Shown here: positions 22,302 through 34,789 of the stretch, one piece after another | How positions within the stretch are numbered: the stretch's first letter is position 1 | Layout of the letters: the number at the start of each line of letters is the position of its first letter | Assembly (NCBI GenBank): GCA_025084515.1 | Contig: JAJAGP010000239.1 | Span: 267,883-331,882, forward strand | Direction of reading: 5' to 3' | Length of the DNA: 64,000 bases | DNA from: Ancistrus triradiatus | Lineage: Eukaryota; Chordata; Actinopteri; Siluriformes; Loricariidae | The notes under the pieces: generated by a model | Databases searched by the model: none | What the model was told of the DNA's origin: nothing | What the model saw: the letters and a program-made list of their open reading frames with translations, nothing else | Made by a program: the position numbers and the translations under genes

Positions 22302-24147
22302 CTGTGCCTCTGTGTCCCTGAAAACTAAACATATATTGTTATCCAAACACTGAAGAAAAATAAAAGGAAAAGAAAAAGCAAAGAGCAAAATAAAGAAAAA
22401 AAAAACAAGAAAAAAAAAACAAGAGGATGACACTGACAATGCACCCCAAAAGTAAACATACAATAACAAATCAAACTCCATTATCCAAATACCTGAAGAA
22501 AGAAAAATAAAAAGATTAATAAAATACTTTCTTACGTAACTGCACATGGTGAGAAAATCTCAGAGTACAAAAATACAAGAGATTTGTTTACTGTAAATTT
22601 AAAAAGATTAACAATACTAAAAGAAAACAAGAGAATCTAACAAATGAAAGGAGTGAGGGAGGGATGGGAAAAAATAGATAGGGGGCAAAATTTAAATGCA
22701 AATACAAAAAGAAAAATTAATAAAAGAAGCGAGAAAAGAGTGACAACAAAAAATTAATAATACTATAATAGTTCCTGTTTTTTTCTTTCTCCTTGTTTCT
22801 TGTTGTTTTTAAAAGTGAAATTAAAAGTTAGATTTATCACAGGTTAAGAAATAAAACATACGCTGAAACAAACAAGAGGAGGAAGGTTCCATCTTAGGGA
22901 TTGGAGAAAAAGAAATAATAATAATAAAAAAGTGTGTCCCTGAAAATGCTCTCTCTATTATCCAAATGCCTGAAGAAAGAAAAATAAAAAGATAAAATGA
23001 CAGAAAAAATAAGGACTGAATAAAATAGTGAGAGAGAGAGGGGAAACAAAAGGAAAGACAAACTAAGAAAAATGTGCCACTGCATCAGCGACACGTAATA
23101 AACATATCAAATGTGGACTCTTACCATCCAAATCCCCGCCCAAAGAAAGAAAAGCAAAATAAATTAATGCAAGAATGATTAAAGAGACAAAAAAGTAAGA
23201 ATGAATTCAAGTGAAAAAGAGAAAGGAGGAATAAAGAAAAAAAAACAAAGTGTCTAAACTCTGTCCTGCATCCCACAAATGAAATATGGAAATAGCATAC
23301 TAACTCTTAATAATCATACAAATGCCTGCATAAAGGGAAACAAAGAATACAAGAACGTTTGGTGAGACATGCAATGAGAGAAAGATTGAAGGCAAGAAAG
23401 CAAGAGAAACAGAGAAAGAGGGAATAAAGAAAAATGGGGCCACATTGTCCTCAAAATTCCATATACCAATCACATTTTGACTCCACACTCCACACCACCC
23501 AAACATGATCAGTTTCAGCCTCATTTTAGCCACACCCCTGCATTTTGGACCCAGGAGTGAGACTGCACGCCAGGCCCATGGCCACATGGTGAGCAGTTTT
23601 ATTTCCTCAAGCCTTTTATTGTGGAGTAAATGTTTTGTCGCTGCTGAAGATAATAACACAAAAGCTGTGTTTGAAAGAGTTTGGGAAATTTCAAACCCTG
23701 ACTTTCAGCCAGTTCAGTAAAACTCTTAACAAATATCAGCCGTAACGATTTATTTTGTCAAATAAAAACAAACTGTACTGGTTAGAGAACCAAATGATCG
23801 TGGTAGTTTGCCAACCATCAAGTAAGAATGGATTACCCTGGAACATGCACTCGAGTCCAGACGTGCCTTCTGGGTTGGGTCCCTCCCTGTCTGAGGGAGG
23901 AGAAGCCGGTCAGGGATCATCACCTGCCGCTCCAACACTGATGGACTGGTATCCCAAACAAAGCTCTCTGTACCTTTATTGATTCTCTAAAGAAATAAAT
24001 CATGCAGCTTCTGCAAGAACACTTCTGCAAACGAGTAGGGTTTTATTTGTTTGGTACAGGGAACAGCATGGCCCTGTTTTATTTATTTCCTCTTTTTCTG
24101 TTTCTTTTGCTTTCTTACCTTCTCTGTGTGTCTCTCTAATCGTTCTG
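20640..24147. repeat. Cluster of direct and inverted A/T-skewed repeat blocks
   Basis: Bases 20660-20960 recur as a direct copy at 22525-22800 (shared TTACGTAACTGCACATGGTG; ATTTAAATGCAAATACAAAA). Bases 21600-21700 (CAGGGACACAGAGGCACA; CCAATCCCTAAGAAGGATCC) recur inverted at 22230-22330 and 22870-22950. Blocks are pyrimidine-rich on one side (21000-21700) and purine-rich on the other (22140-23440). Open frames here are low-complexity Phe/Leu/Ser runs. Confidence 0.75.
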
Positions 24148-24420
24148 CATTTATTTATATGGAGCGAGATCACTATCTTTAATACGAGAGCGCAGAATCA
24201 AAAAACGAGAGCTCAGAATCACTTTAAATCAAGCAAAAACGAGAACTGTACGCTTCAGTTCTGTGCGTGTTTCGTAGATAAAAACCGGAAATACATCTGA
24301 GGTCAAGGCTTGGTAGATCGTTACTGGAACTATCGATTGCAAGATGTCGCTAAAGGCAATCGGCAGTCAGGAATAATATAGAGAATAATATAAAATGCAG
24401 TAAAGAAGATACTAAATGCA
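24148..24420. repeat. Left arm of a ~270-bp inverted repeat
   Basis: Its reverse complement, about 85-90% identical by eye, lies at 29991-30258 (shared CCGATTGCCTTTAGCGACATC segments, TTTCCGGTTTTTATCTACGA). The two arms enclose about 5.6 kb that contains a retrotransposon. Confidence 0.85.
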
Positions 24421-24616
24421 TTATTAAAGCTAAAATGAAGGATAAATGGCAGTTTTATAATATTAAAAGTAAAGTTTGGAAAGGGCAGGCACACAAACTG
24501 AAGTAAGGAAGAAGAGACCATATTATAAAGAATGCGATCTGGACATACAGGGTTAAACAGCAGCTTGTTTTAATGCTGAAACACACTGAGGGCAACTGTG
24601 AATACTGTAATAATGA

Positions 24617-27600
24617 AGAGTCAAGTCAAGTCAGATCTATTTATATAACACTTTTTACAGTGGAGCATTGTCTCAAAGCAACTTTACAAGTTTATATTAT
24701 CTCCTAATAACTACGTCCATTGCCAAATTGAGCAAGCTTAGGGCGACAGTGGCAAGGAAAAACTCCCTAGTTCTAGGAAGAAACCTTGGGAGGACCAAGA
24801 CTCAAAAAGGGACCCAACCTCCTTGGGCGGCGTAGATGATAAATCTAAGAACGAAACTAAAGTCATGGAGTCAAAGTTCGAATAAAATGTGAAGTATGCA
24901 CATCGGCATTAAGTTGCCCGGGTATGATGGGGCTGGAGCTGATGACAGAAGCAGCTTGAGTGGAGCTACAGCAGATGAACATCATGTGTGGGGCTGGAAC
25001 TGCCGGAACACAGCTCGGAGAGAAAGCAGAAAATGTAATTAGTTATTGATTAAGAGCACAGTGTCTACATTAACAATCACTGATACCATGTGTAGCATGA
25101 GACCCCGGCAGCATTAGCTATAGCAGCAATAGCTAGAAAGAGGAGAACCGGAAGGTAACACAGCCAAGAGGGATCACGAGACATCGGCAACCCCACGGGA
25201 GGCAGAAGACACAGCAACCCAACGTCTCTCTGATCACCATAAGGCTTCTTGACTATGAACCCCCAGCTATGCGCTTATTCTAAGGCAAGGATGCACGAGT
25301 CAAGATCACGAGGACCGAAGCCCAGTTCAGCCAGACCGCCCACATCGACACTCCCGGCTAGAGACAAGGCAGGCAGGCCAGACTGACTCCAGACTTTCCG
25401 GCCCCAGTGACCCAAGCCAATGCATCCCGGTCTAAATCTAGTCAAAAGCCTGTGTAAATAGTATGTCTTTAGCCTAGACTTAAATTTGGAGAGTGTCTGA
25501 ATCTCGAACGAAAGGGGGAAGTTTATTCCATAGTTGGGGGCCATGTATGAAAAGCCTTTTCCCCGGCTGTGACTTTTTTAATTCTAGGAACTAAAAGAAG
25601 TCCTGCACCCTGCAAACGAAGTAGAACGAGTTGGATTGTAAGACTCTAAGAGGTCACTCAGATAATGTGGGGGCAGGCCATGTAGAGCTTTATAAGTTAT
25701 AAGAAGTGTTTTGTAATCAATGCGGTGAATTTGACTGGTAACCAGTGCAAGTGATGATAGAACAGGAGTGATATGATCAAATTTTCTAGTTCCAGTTAGC
25801 ACTCGGGCAGCTGCATTCTGAACTAACTGAAGTTTATTTATAGATTTACTAGAGCATCCAGTAAGTAAGCGTTACAGTAATCCAACCTTGAGGTTATAAA
25901 CACCTGAACAAGTTTCTCTGCATCATTAAAAGAGAGGATATTTCTAAGTTTTTAGCGATATTACTTAATTGAAAGAAAGCAATTCGAGTGATGCTGCTAA
26001 TGTGTGTGCATCCAAGGAGAGATCTGAATCAAATGTGACCCCTAAGTTTTTTTTACAGACGGACTGGGCAATACTGGACAGCCATCTAGGTTTAGGATAG
26101 ATGAGGCCAACCTGGTCTCTCACAGCCTTGGGGTCCCACTAATAGAACCTCAGTTTTATCGGAGTTAAGTAAGAGAAAATTAAATAACATCCAATCTTTT
26201 ATTTCCTTTACACAGTCCCTCGATTTTGTTGACTGTAAGGCTGTGTATTAGGTTTGGCTGATATGTACAGCTGGTGTATCATCTGCATAGCAGTGGAAAC
26301 TAATGCCATGTTTACGAATAACTGAGCCTAGTGGGCAGCATGTACAGAGAGAATAAAAGTGGGCCAAGCACTGACCCCTGAGGCACGCCATACTTCACTT
26401 TTTGAGAGCTTAAGATCTTAGATTATTTATATGGAACAAACTGGTACCCCCAGTGTTCAGTTAAGTAGGATTTTAAACCAAGAAAGTGCTGATCCCTTAA
26501 TACCTTACAGTATTTTCTAGTCTGTTTAGTAAAACATCATGATCTATAGTGTCAAATGCTGCACTTAAATCTAACCGAACAAGAAAAGAAAACACATCCC
26601 TTATCTGAGGACATTACAAGTCATTTAGTACCCTAAGTAATGCTGTTTCAGTACTATGATGGGGCCTGAAGCCAGACTGAAATGTTTTCATAAATTTCAT
26701 TCCTTTGGAGGTAACTGCAGAGCTGCTGATAGACGGCTCTTTCTAAGATTTTTTGGACAGAAACGGTAGATTTGAAATTGGTCTAATAATTAGATATCAC
26801 TCAAGGGTCAAGATTGGCTTTTTTAATCAGTGGTTTGATAACGGCAGACTTAAAGGATTTGGGCACATAACCAAAGGTAAGGGATGAATTTAAAATAACT
26901 AACACTGGCTCTATAACACTAGGTAATACTTGTTTGAGTAGACGTGTAGGAATTGGATCTAATAAACATGTTGATGACTTAGACGAGCTGAATCAGTGCA
27001 GATAGTTCAGTATTAGTAATTGTTTAAAAGATTCTAATCTTGATTTACAGCTCATTAAACAGATGTCTTCACTAGTGCTGCATCTGGAAGGTTGCTGAAT
27101 AGTTTAGTGATGTGATGAGGCACTGAGTTTTTATGCCTAATGTTTTCTATCTTATCATTAAAGAAGTCATGAATCATTACTGTTAAAAATTACAACACAG
27201 AATGGGAGAGTCACTTTCTGTGGGTTTTTTTTGGTTAATTTGGAGACTGTATTAAAGAGAAATCTTGGATTATTCTTATTTTTCTCTATGATTGAAGAGA
27301 AGTATGCAGCTTAGCTTTAGTGAGGGCATGGTTATACTCTGCCATGCTGTCCACCAAGCAATCTTAAACACCTCCAATTTACTATGTCTCCACTTGTGCT
27401 CTAGGTGTCGTGTTCTTTGCTTTTTAAGGTACGGGTGTGGTCATTATAACCATGGTGCTAGCCTTTTTGCCCCTAATGCGTTTGACCCTAGCAGGAGCAG
27501 TCGTGTCCAGAGTTTGAGCGAAGCACACATTCTAATTGGTCATTTACACACTCAAGATGATTTGATCTCCGTAGGTGTAATAAATTTCAAGTCTGGTAGG

Positions 27601-28148
27601 TTTTTAAGTAAACGCAGCTGGAGTAGCAGATGTGATAGTGCGCTTGGTGTGATAACGAGGCAGAACGATTTTATTTATTAGAGATAGCTCAAATACTAAA
27701 AGATAGTGATCTGAAATCGAATCACTTTGTGGGAAAACATCAAGGTTGTCTATATTGATACCAAATGTTAATATTAGATCTAAAGTATGATTACAGCGGT
27801 GGGTTGGTCCCATCCACATTCTGAAGTGATACCCATGGATTCTAAGTGGACTCGAAAGCATTCTAAGTGGATGCCTGCTCATTGTCAAGTGAATATTGAA
27901 AATCACCTACATTTAAAGCCTTATCTGTTGACAGTAGTAAGCAGGAAAGAAAGTTAGCAAATTCCTGAAGAAATTCTGAATAGGGACCAGGGAGGACACG
28001 GTAATAGTGATAAGCTGAAAAGAGTGTGGTTTTGGCTTCCAAAGCGATGGATCAGTCCACATTAAGAATCAGTATTTCAAAAGAATTAGCCTTGTAATGG
28101 GATTTAACTGTAAACACCTAACTCTTGGTCAAAAATTGTGGCTATATC

Positions 28149-28184
<36 letters not shown>

Positions 28185-29930
28185 ACCATTAAGGACCGCA
28201 AGGGCGATTAGCATGACTGTATCCAGGAGGTGAGGCTTTCATTTAAGGCTAAATGTTCATCAGGTCTAATCCAAGTCTCAGTGAGACAGAGAGCGTTTTT
28301 ATGCGTTTATCAGTGATCATTTCATTTACAATCACTGCGATCTAATGTTAAGTAATCCTAGCTTTAGTCTAAGGTTGTTATTTCTCTTTGGCAGCTATCT
28401 GTGTTTTATAACTAATGAGGTTTATTAAAACAGGACTTTTTTGAGAGCGTTTACGTTTAGGGCAGATATGGCGGGTAACAGACACAGTTTCAATGATGTG
28501 GGTTCTGGGTGACGGTGCATGGCTAACCAGCAGACAGCTGGTTAAGCCGGTCTGTCTGCTGCCTGACCCCTGCTCTGGATAGTCACCATAAGACCGGGCC
28601 ATAAGACTATGGGCAATGTTGCAGGAGATGAGAACAGGCACCCTACCCTGCACCGAGTGGGATGGACAAACCATCCCATCCTAAAAGGCCAGGCCTACCC
28701 TCAAAGGCTGTCCAGATGTTGTCTATATAGCCCACATTGTTTTCAGAGGCAACCACTTGGACAGCCAGCAGTTCAGCGACCATAACCTGCTGTAGGCTTG
28801 GGTCACCTCGCCACATTGGGATGGGGCCAGAGCAACACTACAGCAAGACATCGCCTTCGTCCACTCTAACCACCTCTACAAAATTAGCCTTAGTAACCTC
28901 TGACTGACGAAGGCGTATAATCATTAGCCCCTACATGAATACTATCCTAGAGAATCTGCGGCTCTCGAGTTCACTAAGACTCGTTAACAATGTCCGGCAC
29001 TCTGGCTCCGGGGATACAGAGAACTCTAGCTGCTGGTGTCCCTAAAGGGGTAGCAAGTTTCACGTGTCGTAAAATAGAGTCACCTATGACCAGAGCTCTT
29101 TCAACAGGCTGCTCAGTGGGGGTTTTCACTGAGGAGGGCAAACTTGTTGGACACGTGAACAGGTAAAGAGTGGTGCTCTCGTGGACTAGCCTTACGACTA
29201 CGTCGCCGAACCGTCACCCACTGCCCTGATGCGAGGATGACTCTGCCCGGGGCTGGGGCTCTAACTTCACCTTTGGCATCCAGATCTGCTAAGCTAGGAG
29301 CTGAGCTAGCCTTTTCTAATGTCCTGGATGCGTTGCCTCCTACAACTACCCTCCGTCAGACTGGCTACAAGCCTACACCTATCACAAGTAAAATTTACAC
29401 TAATGACGGAGAAGAATAGCTAAACATGCTACACTCGGCACAGGGAACAAGCACAGCAGAAGCCATGTTAGTACAATTAATGAATTAAAGGTACTTAGCT
29501 TCGGGTGGTGTTGTGGGGTGCCGAGTGAAGATCTGGTTCAGCTGCAGCCGATGGTCCAATGCAATGCTCGAGTAAAGCGTTAATACAAGTTAATACAAAA
29601 CGTCACAAAAAAACTAAGTCTCAGAAAGAAAGTGGGAAAAGACTGTAAAAAAGTTATAAGAACACACACTACTGCAAAAGACGACGCAACTCTGGTAATT
29701 AGCTAATGGCTACAAACACAAGCCGGTATACCTGTAAAGTTACTAAATAACGATTAGCGGCAAAAAATATACGTACGAGAATAAAATGATTAAGATGTTG
29801 TAAAAACCTACTATATATACGATTATATATGATACAGATGCGGTCGGGAATTAAAATAGTTCAAAGGTAATAAACTGCTAACAGCTACGAAATGGCGTAC
29901 GTCCTGTGTGCAATCGGGGAGAATCAGTCT
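24617..29930 (-). mobile_element. Degenerate non-LTR (LINE-type) retrotransposon, inverted
   Basis: Read on the minus strand, the 5' end is near 29.9 kb. The end of an endonuclease domain is visible at about 27800 (GPTHRCNHTLDLILTFGI, then SDHYLLVF), the reverse transcriptase catalytic box at about 26279-26289 (HCYADDT), a C-terminal segment at 25610-25800 (LTGTRKFDHITPVLSSL, IDYKTLLITYKALHG) and a 3' tail at 24617-24830 shared with truncated copies elsewhere. Frames are interrupted many times, so the element is inactive. The exact clade is not assigned. Confidence 0.82.
28150..28183 (+). repeat. Poly-C tract, 34 bases
   Basis: An uninterrupted run of C lies inside the retrotransposon (poly-G on its coding strand). 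It can form i-motif or G-quadruplex structures, or it may be an assembly or base-calling artefact. Confidence 0.95.
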
Positions 29931-29990
29931 GGGTTGCCAGATCCTCGCAATCCTCGCGTCAGTGGTCAGCGTTCTCTCAGCGTTCTCCAT

Positions 29991-30258
29991 GCATTTAGTA
30001 TCTTCTACTGAATTGTATATTATTCTCTATATTATTCCCGACTGCCGATTGCCTTTAGCGACATCTAGCAATCGATAGTTCAGTAACGATCTACCAAACC
30101 TTGGCCTCTGATGTATTTCCGGTTTTTATCTACGAAACGCGCACAGAACTGAAGCATACAGTTCTTGACTTTGCTCGATTTACAGTGAGTCTGCGCTCTC
30201 GTTTTTTGATTTTGCGCTTTCGTATTAAAGATAGTGATCTCACTCCATATATTTATTC
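29991..30258. repeat. Right arm of the ~270-bp inverted repeat
   Basis: It is the reverse complement of 24148-24420. It is followed at 30270-30640 by T-rich blocks that resemble 21160-21300 (shared GCAGAGTTTAG-TCTTTTGTTTT). Confidence 0.85.
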
Positions 30259-31507
30259 TTTTTTCTGTATGCAGGGATTTGGATGATTATTACGAGTTAA
30301 AATTTTATTTGCACGTTTATTTTTTGAGAAGCATGGCAGAGTTTAGCTCTTTTGTTTTGTTCTTTATTCCCCTTTTGCATTCTTACTTTCTCTGTGTGTC
30401 TCTATAATCATTATTTCATTCATTTATTCTTTGGATGATATTAAAAGAGTTTTATTTGTTTAATAAATGTTGCTGACACAAGCAAAATTGTTTTATTGTT
30501 TTTTTCCTTTTATTTCTCTCTGTCTCCCTCTCTGTGTTTTTCTTATTTTTCTTTCATTTTTAATTAATCTTGTATCTTTCTTTCTTCAGGTTTTTGGATG
30601 TGTTCTTTTTCTTTGTTTTGCTGTTTCTCTCTCGCTGGTTTCTTTTTCCGTTTACTTGATTTATCTGTTTCAAACCAGGCTGCTCAGTAATCAGTGGTTA
30701 CATTCACAGAGATTGAATTTAATGAGCTCTGTGTGAATTTAATGCCGTTGTTTTTTAATCTGTATCTGTAGTTTAAATAAAACCTCTAAAAGTTCTCATC
30801 CGAAGCAGGAAGCCTCCCTTTTTTAAATGGAGAGCTGAAAAACAGGAATTATTCAATCTTCAGACTGCATCTGTTGTCCGAAATCCCAGTCTTCCTTTCC
30901 TCCATCTGTCCATTTCCTGACCCTGCATCTGCATCCTGTCCTCAACCTGCTTATTGTTTTTATCCCGAATATCCCCCATACACACACCAGAGGGTTTTTT
31001 TTTCCTAAAGTGACGCATAAAGCTCAAAGTTTAGTAATGGCATTTTCCTTACACTGTTCTGGTTCTGTTTGAGATCTTCTGAATTTATAATCAGATTCAT
31101 AATCTTTTCATAAAGATTGGCATCCATTCTGTTCTGGATATTGTTCGGTCCTCTTCGCTGGCTGGTTGATGTTTCGCAGAGTTTGTTCTTCTTCACTCTG
31201 ACTGAACACTTCGAGAAAAACAGAAATTTCTTAGTTTCTTCAAATTGTATATTGACAGAACCTGACTGCAGAACACTGCTTCTTTATTTATTCAACTGGT
31301 TCTGGGAGATTTACTCCCAGTAAAAGCACACTCGTGCCTGCTACACCCAGACTTTAATCCTACTGTAATAAGTCACCATAGCATCATTAGTTTGTACTTA
31401 ATAAGAGAAGCAGGCTGCACAAAGATAATCTAGGGTTATAGATGATGGTGAAAGAAACATCCATAAGCTTCAAATTGTGGATGACACAACCCTCACAGAG
31501 AGAAATC

Positions 31508-31508
31508 A

Positions 31509-31566
<58 letters not shown>
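31508..31566 (+). repeat. (ATT)n microsatellite
   Basis: About 59 bases of uninterrupted TTA/ATT trinucleotide repeat. Confidence 0.97.
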
Positions 31567-31619
31567 GATGAATTATTCCTACCGGAAGAGTAGGTGAACA
31601 AAAGGAAGAATTAAAAGCA

Positions 31620-31815
31620 GCACAGTGTGAAGAAAACAAAAAACTCACATTTATTGATGCATTGTCACAAAGAAGCTTCATAAATCTCTAGATCCACAGC
31701 CCTAACTGTGCAAACCTTGGGCGACGGTGGAAAGGAAAATCCCTAAATCCCTAAAATCCCTAAAAGGAAGAAAGCTTGGGAGGACCAAGGCTCAAAAAGA
31801 GACCCAACCTAGATA
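31620..31815 (-). repeat. Truncated LINE 3' tail
   Basis: It has the same tail features as 24617-24830 (GCATTGTC-CAAAG; GGGAGGACCAAGGCTCAAAA; AGACCCAACCTAGAT). Confidence 0.6.
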
Positions 31816-31829
31816 TACAATGCGTTTAG

Positions 31830-32742
31830 AACCTTTTTCATGTTTTGTTATGTTGAGGCCTTGTGCTAAAATTAACAAAATCCAAGTCCATACCCCCATT
31901 CACTCTGCACCCAATACCCCATAATGACAAAGTGAAAACAGAATTTTAGAAATGTTTGTATATTTATAAGTACAAAGGAAAAACTAAAACTTTGCATGGG
32001 CATAAGTATTCAGATCTTTAGCTCTGGGTTCCTCCCATTTCTCTCGATCATCTTTGAGATGTTTCTCCACCTTGACTGGATCCACCTGTGGTAAGTTCAG
32101 TGGATTGAATGTGATTTTGGAAAGAGACACCTTTGTCTATATAAGGTCTGACGGCTAACGATGCAAATCAGAGCAAAAACCAAACCATGAAAGAACTGTC
32201 TATAGAGCTCAGAGACTGGACAGATCTGGAGGGGGTTACAAAAATTCTGCTAGTTCTCAAGAGCACAGTGTGGTCTCGTCAACTTTGGGGCTGAAACATC
32301 CTTGATCGGGGCCTCGCCACCCAGCTTTGGGTTAAAACTGGAGGCTCTGGAAACTTGAAAGTCCGTGGAAGTTGAAAGTCCGTGTTGCCCCAAAACATCT
32401 CTCTAGAGGAGATCTGCATGGAGAATGGGCCAAAATACCAGCTACAGTGTGTGCCAACCTGGTGAAGACTTACAGGAAACGTTTGACCTCTGTCATTGCC
32501 AACAAAGATTATGTTACAAAGTATTGAGTTGAACTTTTGTTATTGACCAAATACTTATTTTCCACCATGGTTTACAATTAAATTCTTTAAAAATCCTACA
32601 ATGTAATTTTCTGGAATTTTTTTCTCATTTTGTCTCTCATAGTTGAAGTGTAGCTATGATGGAAATTACAGACCTCTCATCTTTCTGAGTTGGAGAACTT
32701 GCACAATCAGTGGCTGACTAAATACTTTTTTCCCCACTGTAT
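31830..32742 (+). mobile_element. Chimeric Tc1-like transposon remnant
   Basis: The 5' part resembles one fish Tc1 terminus (GTGCTAAAATTAACAAAATCC; CCATAATGACAAAGTGAAAA). The 3' end (32500-32742) matches the other family, closing CTAAATACTTTTTTCCCCACTG. The transposase between is too decayed to read; only a C-terminal trace (GGAAACGTTTGACCTCTGTC) remains. Confidence 0.65.
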
Positions 32743-32744
32743 AT

Positions 32745-34140
32745 GCCCTGGATGGGAAGCTACTCGCCCCCATGACCCATCGTACCTTCTCGATCTCCTT
32801 GATGGTCTCAGGCAACCATCGTGAGGATATTACTCTCGCTGTCATTAACTGCCCATTGTCACCACTGGTGCTGGGGTATCCCTGGTTAGTGAGTACTGCC
32901 AAGAGGGCTGACTTCGTTCCAGCACACCTGATTCTGGGTCCAGCACTCGCACTTCTTGGCCCGAGGAGCCCCCTTACCTCTCCCGTGTCCCTAAGCAATA
33001 CCACAACATCCGAGAGGTTTTTTGTATGGACCGTGCCAAGAGCCTCCCCCCAGACTGTCCTTACAATTGCGCTACAGACCTGCTTCCTGGAGCTCCTTTC
33101 CCTTCCGGCCGACTGTATAATCTCTGTCGTCATGAGCGGAAGCACCACGGAAGAGTATGTCACGGACTGCCAGGCCTCTGGGCTTATTTGTTCCTCCACG
33201 TCGCCCTTGCGGGCTGTTTTTTTCTTCGTGGCCAAAAAAGATAGCTCCCTTCTGCATTGATTAACGAAATTACTAACCGTAACAAGTCTCCTCTGCATCT
33301 TATCACAGCAGCTTTTGACCTACTCCAGGGAGCCATGGTCTTCACGAAACTAAACCTGAGGAACACCTATCATCTCGTACGCATTTGTGAGGGCAACGAA
33401 TGGAAAACTGCATTCAACACTCCCCTGGGACACTATGAATATCAGGGAATGCTGTTTGGCCTCACCTACGCCCCTGTGGTATTTCAGGCCCTGATTATTG
33501 ATGTCCTCAGGGATTACTTGAACCGTTTTGCATTCGTCTTTTTGGATGATATTCTGATTTTTTCCAGGACTAAGGAGGCGTTTTGTAAAAGCATCGGGGC
33601 TACTGATAGCTTGACGTCGGATTTCCATCCACAATCCAACGGACAGGTCGAGAGAGCTAACCAGGAGATTGAGGCTACTCTGCGCTGCCTGTCCGGCTGA
33701 GATCCCATGAAATGGAGCCTGGGCAGGGTACTCCCATAACATGCTCACCAACTCCTCCACAGGCCGTTTGAAGCCTCCTTGGGATATCAGCCTCCCCTCT
33801 TCGAGGAACTGGAAGTCAACCTAGCAGTCCCGTTTGTGCTCCACCACATGCGCCGTTGTCAACGGACCTGGAAGACCATCCGGTCGGCTCTGCTTAAGGC
33901 CTGTGGTGAGACGCAGCGTACCGACAACTGCTGTCTGAGGTCGGTGCCTGAATTCACCCCGGGGCAGTCTGGCTGGCTCTCGGCAAGGGATGTTCCCCTC
34001 CACGCCAAGCCCAGGAAATTAGCGCCCTGGTTTATTGGCCCTTTCGTTGTGGATAAGGTCATGAATCCTAGTTCCGTTCGTCTTACATTAGCCAAACACA
34101 TGCGTATACACCCTACCTTTCATGTCTCATAGCTCAAGCC
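32745..34140 (+). pseudogene. Broken Ty3/gypsy pol (protease, RT and integrase pieces)
   Basis: The protease-region trace is at about 32750-32890 (LVSGNHREDITLAVI-like, LGYPWLV). From 33257 an open frame gives RT palm sequence: LDDILIFS is at about 33541-33565, preceded by NTPLGHYEYQGMLFGLTYAP. It then jumps directly into integrase (DFHPQSNGQVERANQEIEAT) and stops at 33700. A further frame at 33779-34132 has the integrase C-terminal part (KLAPWFIGPFVVDKV, HPTFHVS). Most of RT, RNase H and the integrase core are deleted, so this is a dead internal-deletion derivative. Confidence 0.85.
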
Positions 34141-34199
34141 GGTGGTCTCCTCGGACCACTTCTGCATTGGGCGGCTCCTCAGGTGACCTTAAGACCGAC

Positions 34200-34763
34200 G
34201 CAGAGAACGAGGAGTTGCCAGATCGTCTTGCCACGTTCCTGGTACCATAGCGTTGCTCTTGCTATCCTCTGTTAGTGTTAGCTTAGTCTAGCCTTTGCCT
34301 TGCCTTGTTGTTCGGCCCTCGTGCCTGTTTATGTTTGGTTATCTGCTACTTACTGCTCGTTACTTTCTTTTTAGTTTCCGCTACACCTACCGTGCTTCCT
34401 GCTGCTCCCGCCTGGTTCTGGTTTACCTCCCCGGCGATCCGTCATCCAGATTCTCGGCCTGCACCCTGCTGCTTCCTCCTGGCTGTAGTACTCCAGCGCT
34501 CCGTGGATCATCGCTAGGCTGGAAGCTAAACACTTGCTGCTGCCGCACTCTCCTTGGTTTTGGTTTACTTCAGCGCTGGTTTCCTGGACTCGTTCCCTGA
34601 ATTTATTCTGGTTTTCGACTACCTTATTTGAGCTTACGTTTTTTTGTGTTGTTATTAATAATTAAAAAATTCACTTTATTATTACTCCGTCTGGGATTGG
34701 CTGCGTTTCTGCATGTTGGGTTCCGTCCCATTGTCTGTTTTTGCTTCCGGTGGAATCCTAACA
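34200..34763 (+). mobile_element. Probable 3' LTR of the Ty3/gypsy remnant
   Basis: It follows the pol fragment, is pyrimidine- and GC-rich and ends near TCCTAACA. The start cannot be fixed without the opposite LTR, which is not in the expected place. Confidence 0.4.
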
Positions 34764-34789
34764 CTGAGTCGTTAGACGTGTGACTCTTT

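Noticed and set aside
22185..22547. 120-codon Phe/Ile/Leu-rich frame resembling a membrane protein
   Set aside because: It comes from purine-rich repeat DNA on the other strand; (ATA)n gives the Ile run.
32666..33298. 210-codon minus-strand frame
   Set aside because: It is antisense to the Ty3/gypsy protease and RT region and has no domain of its own.
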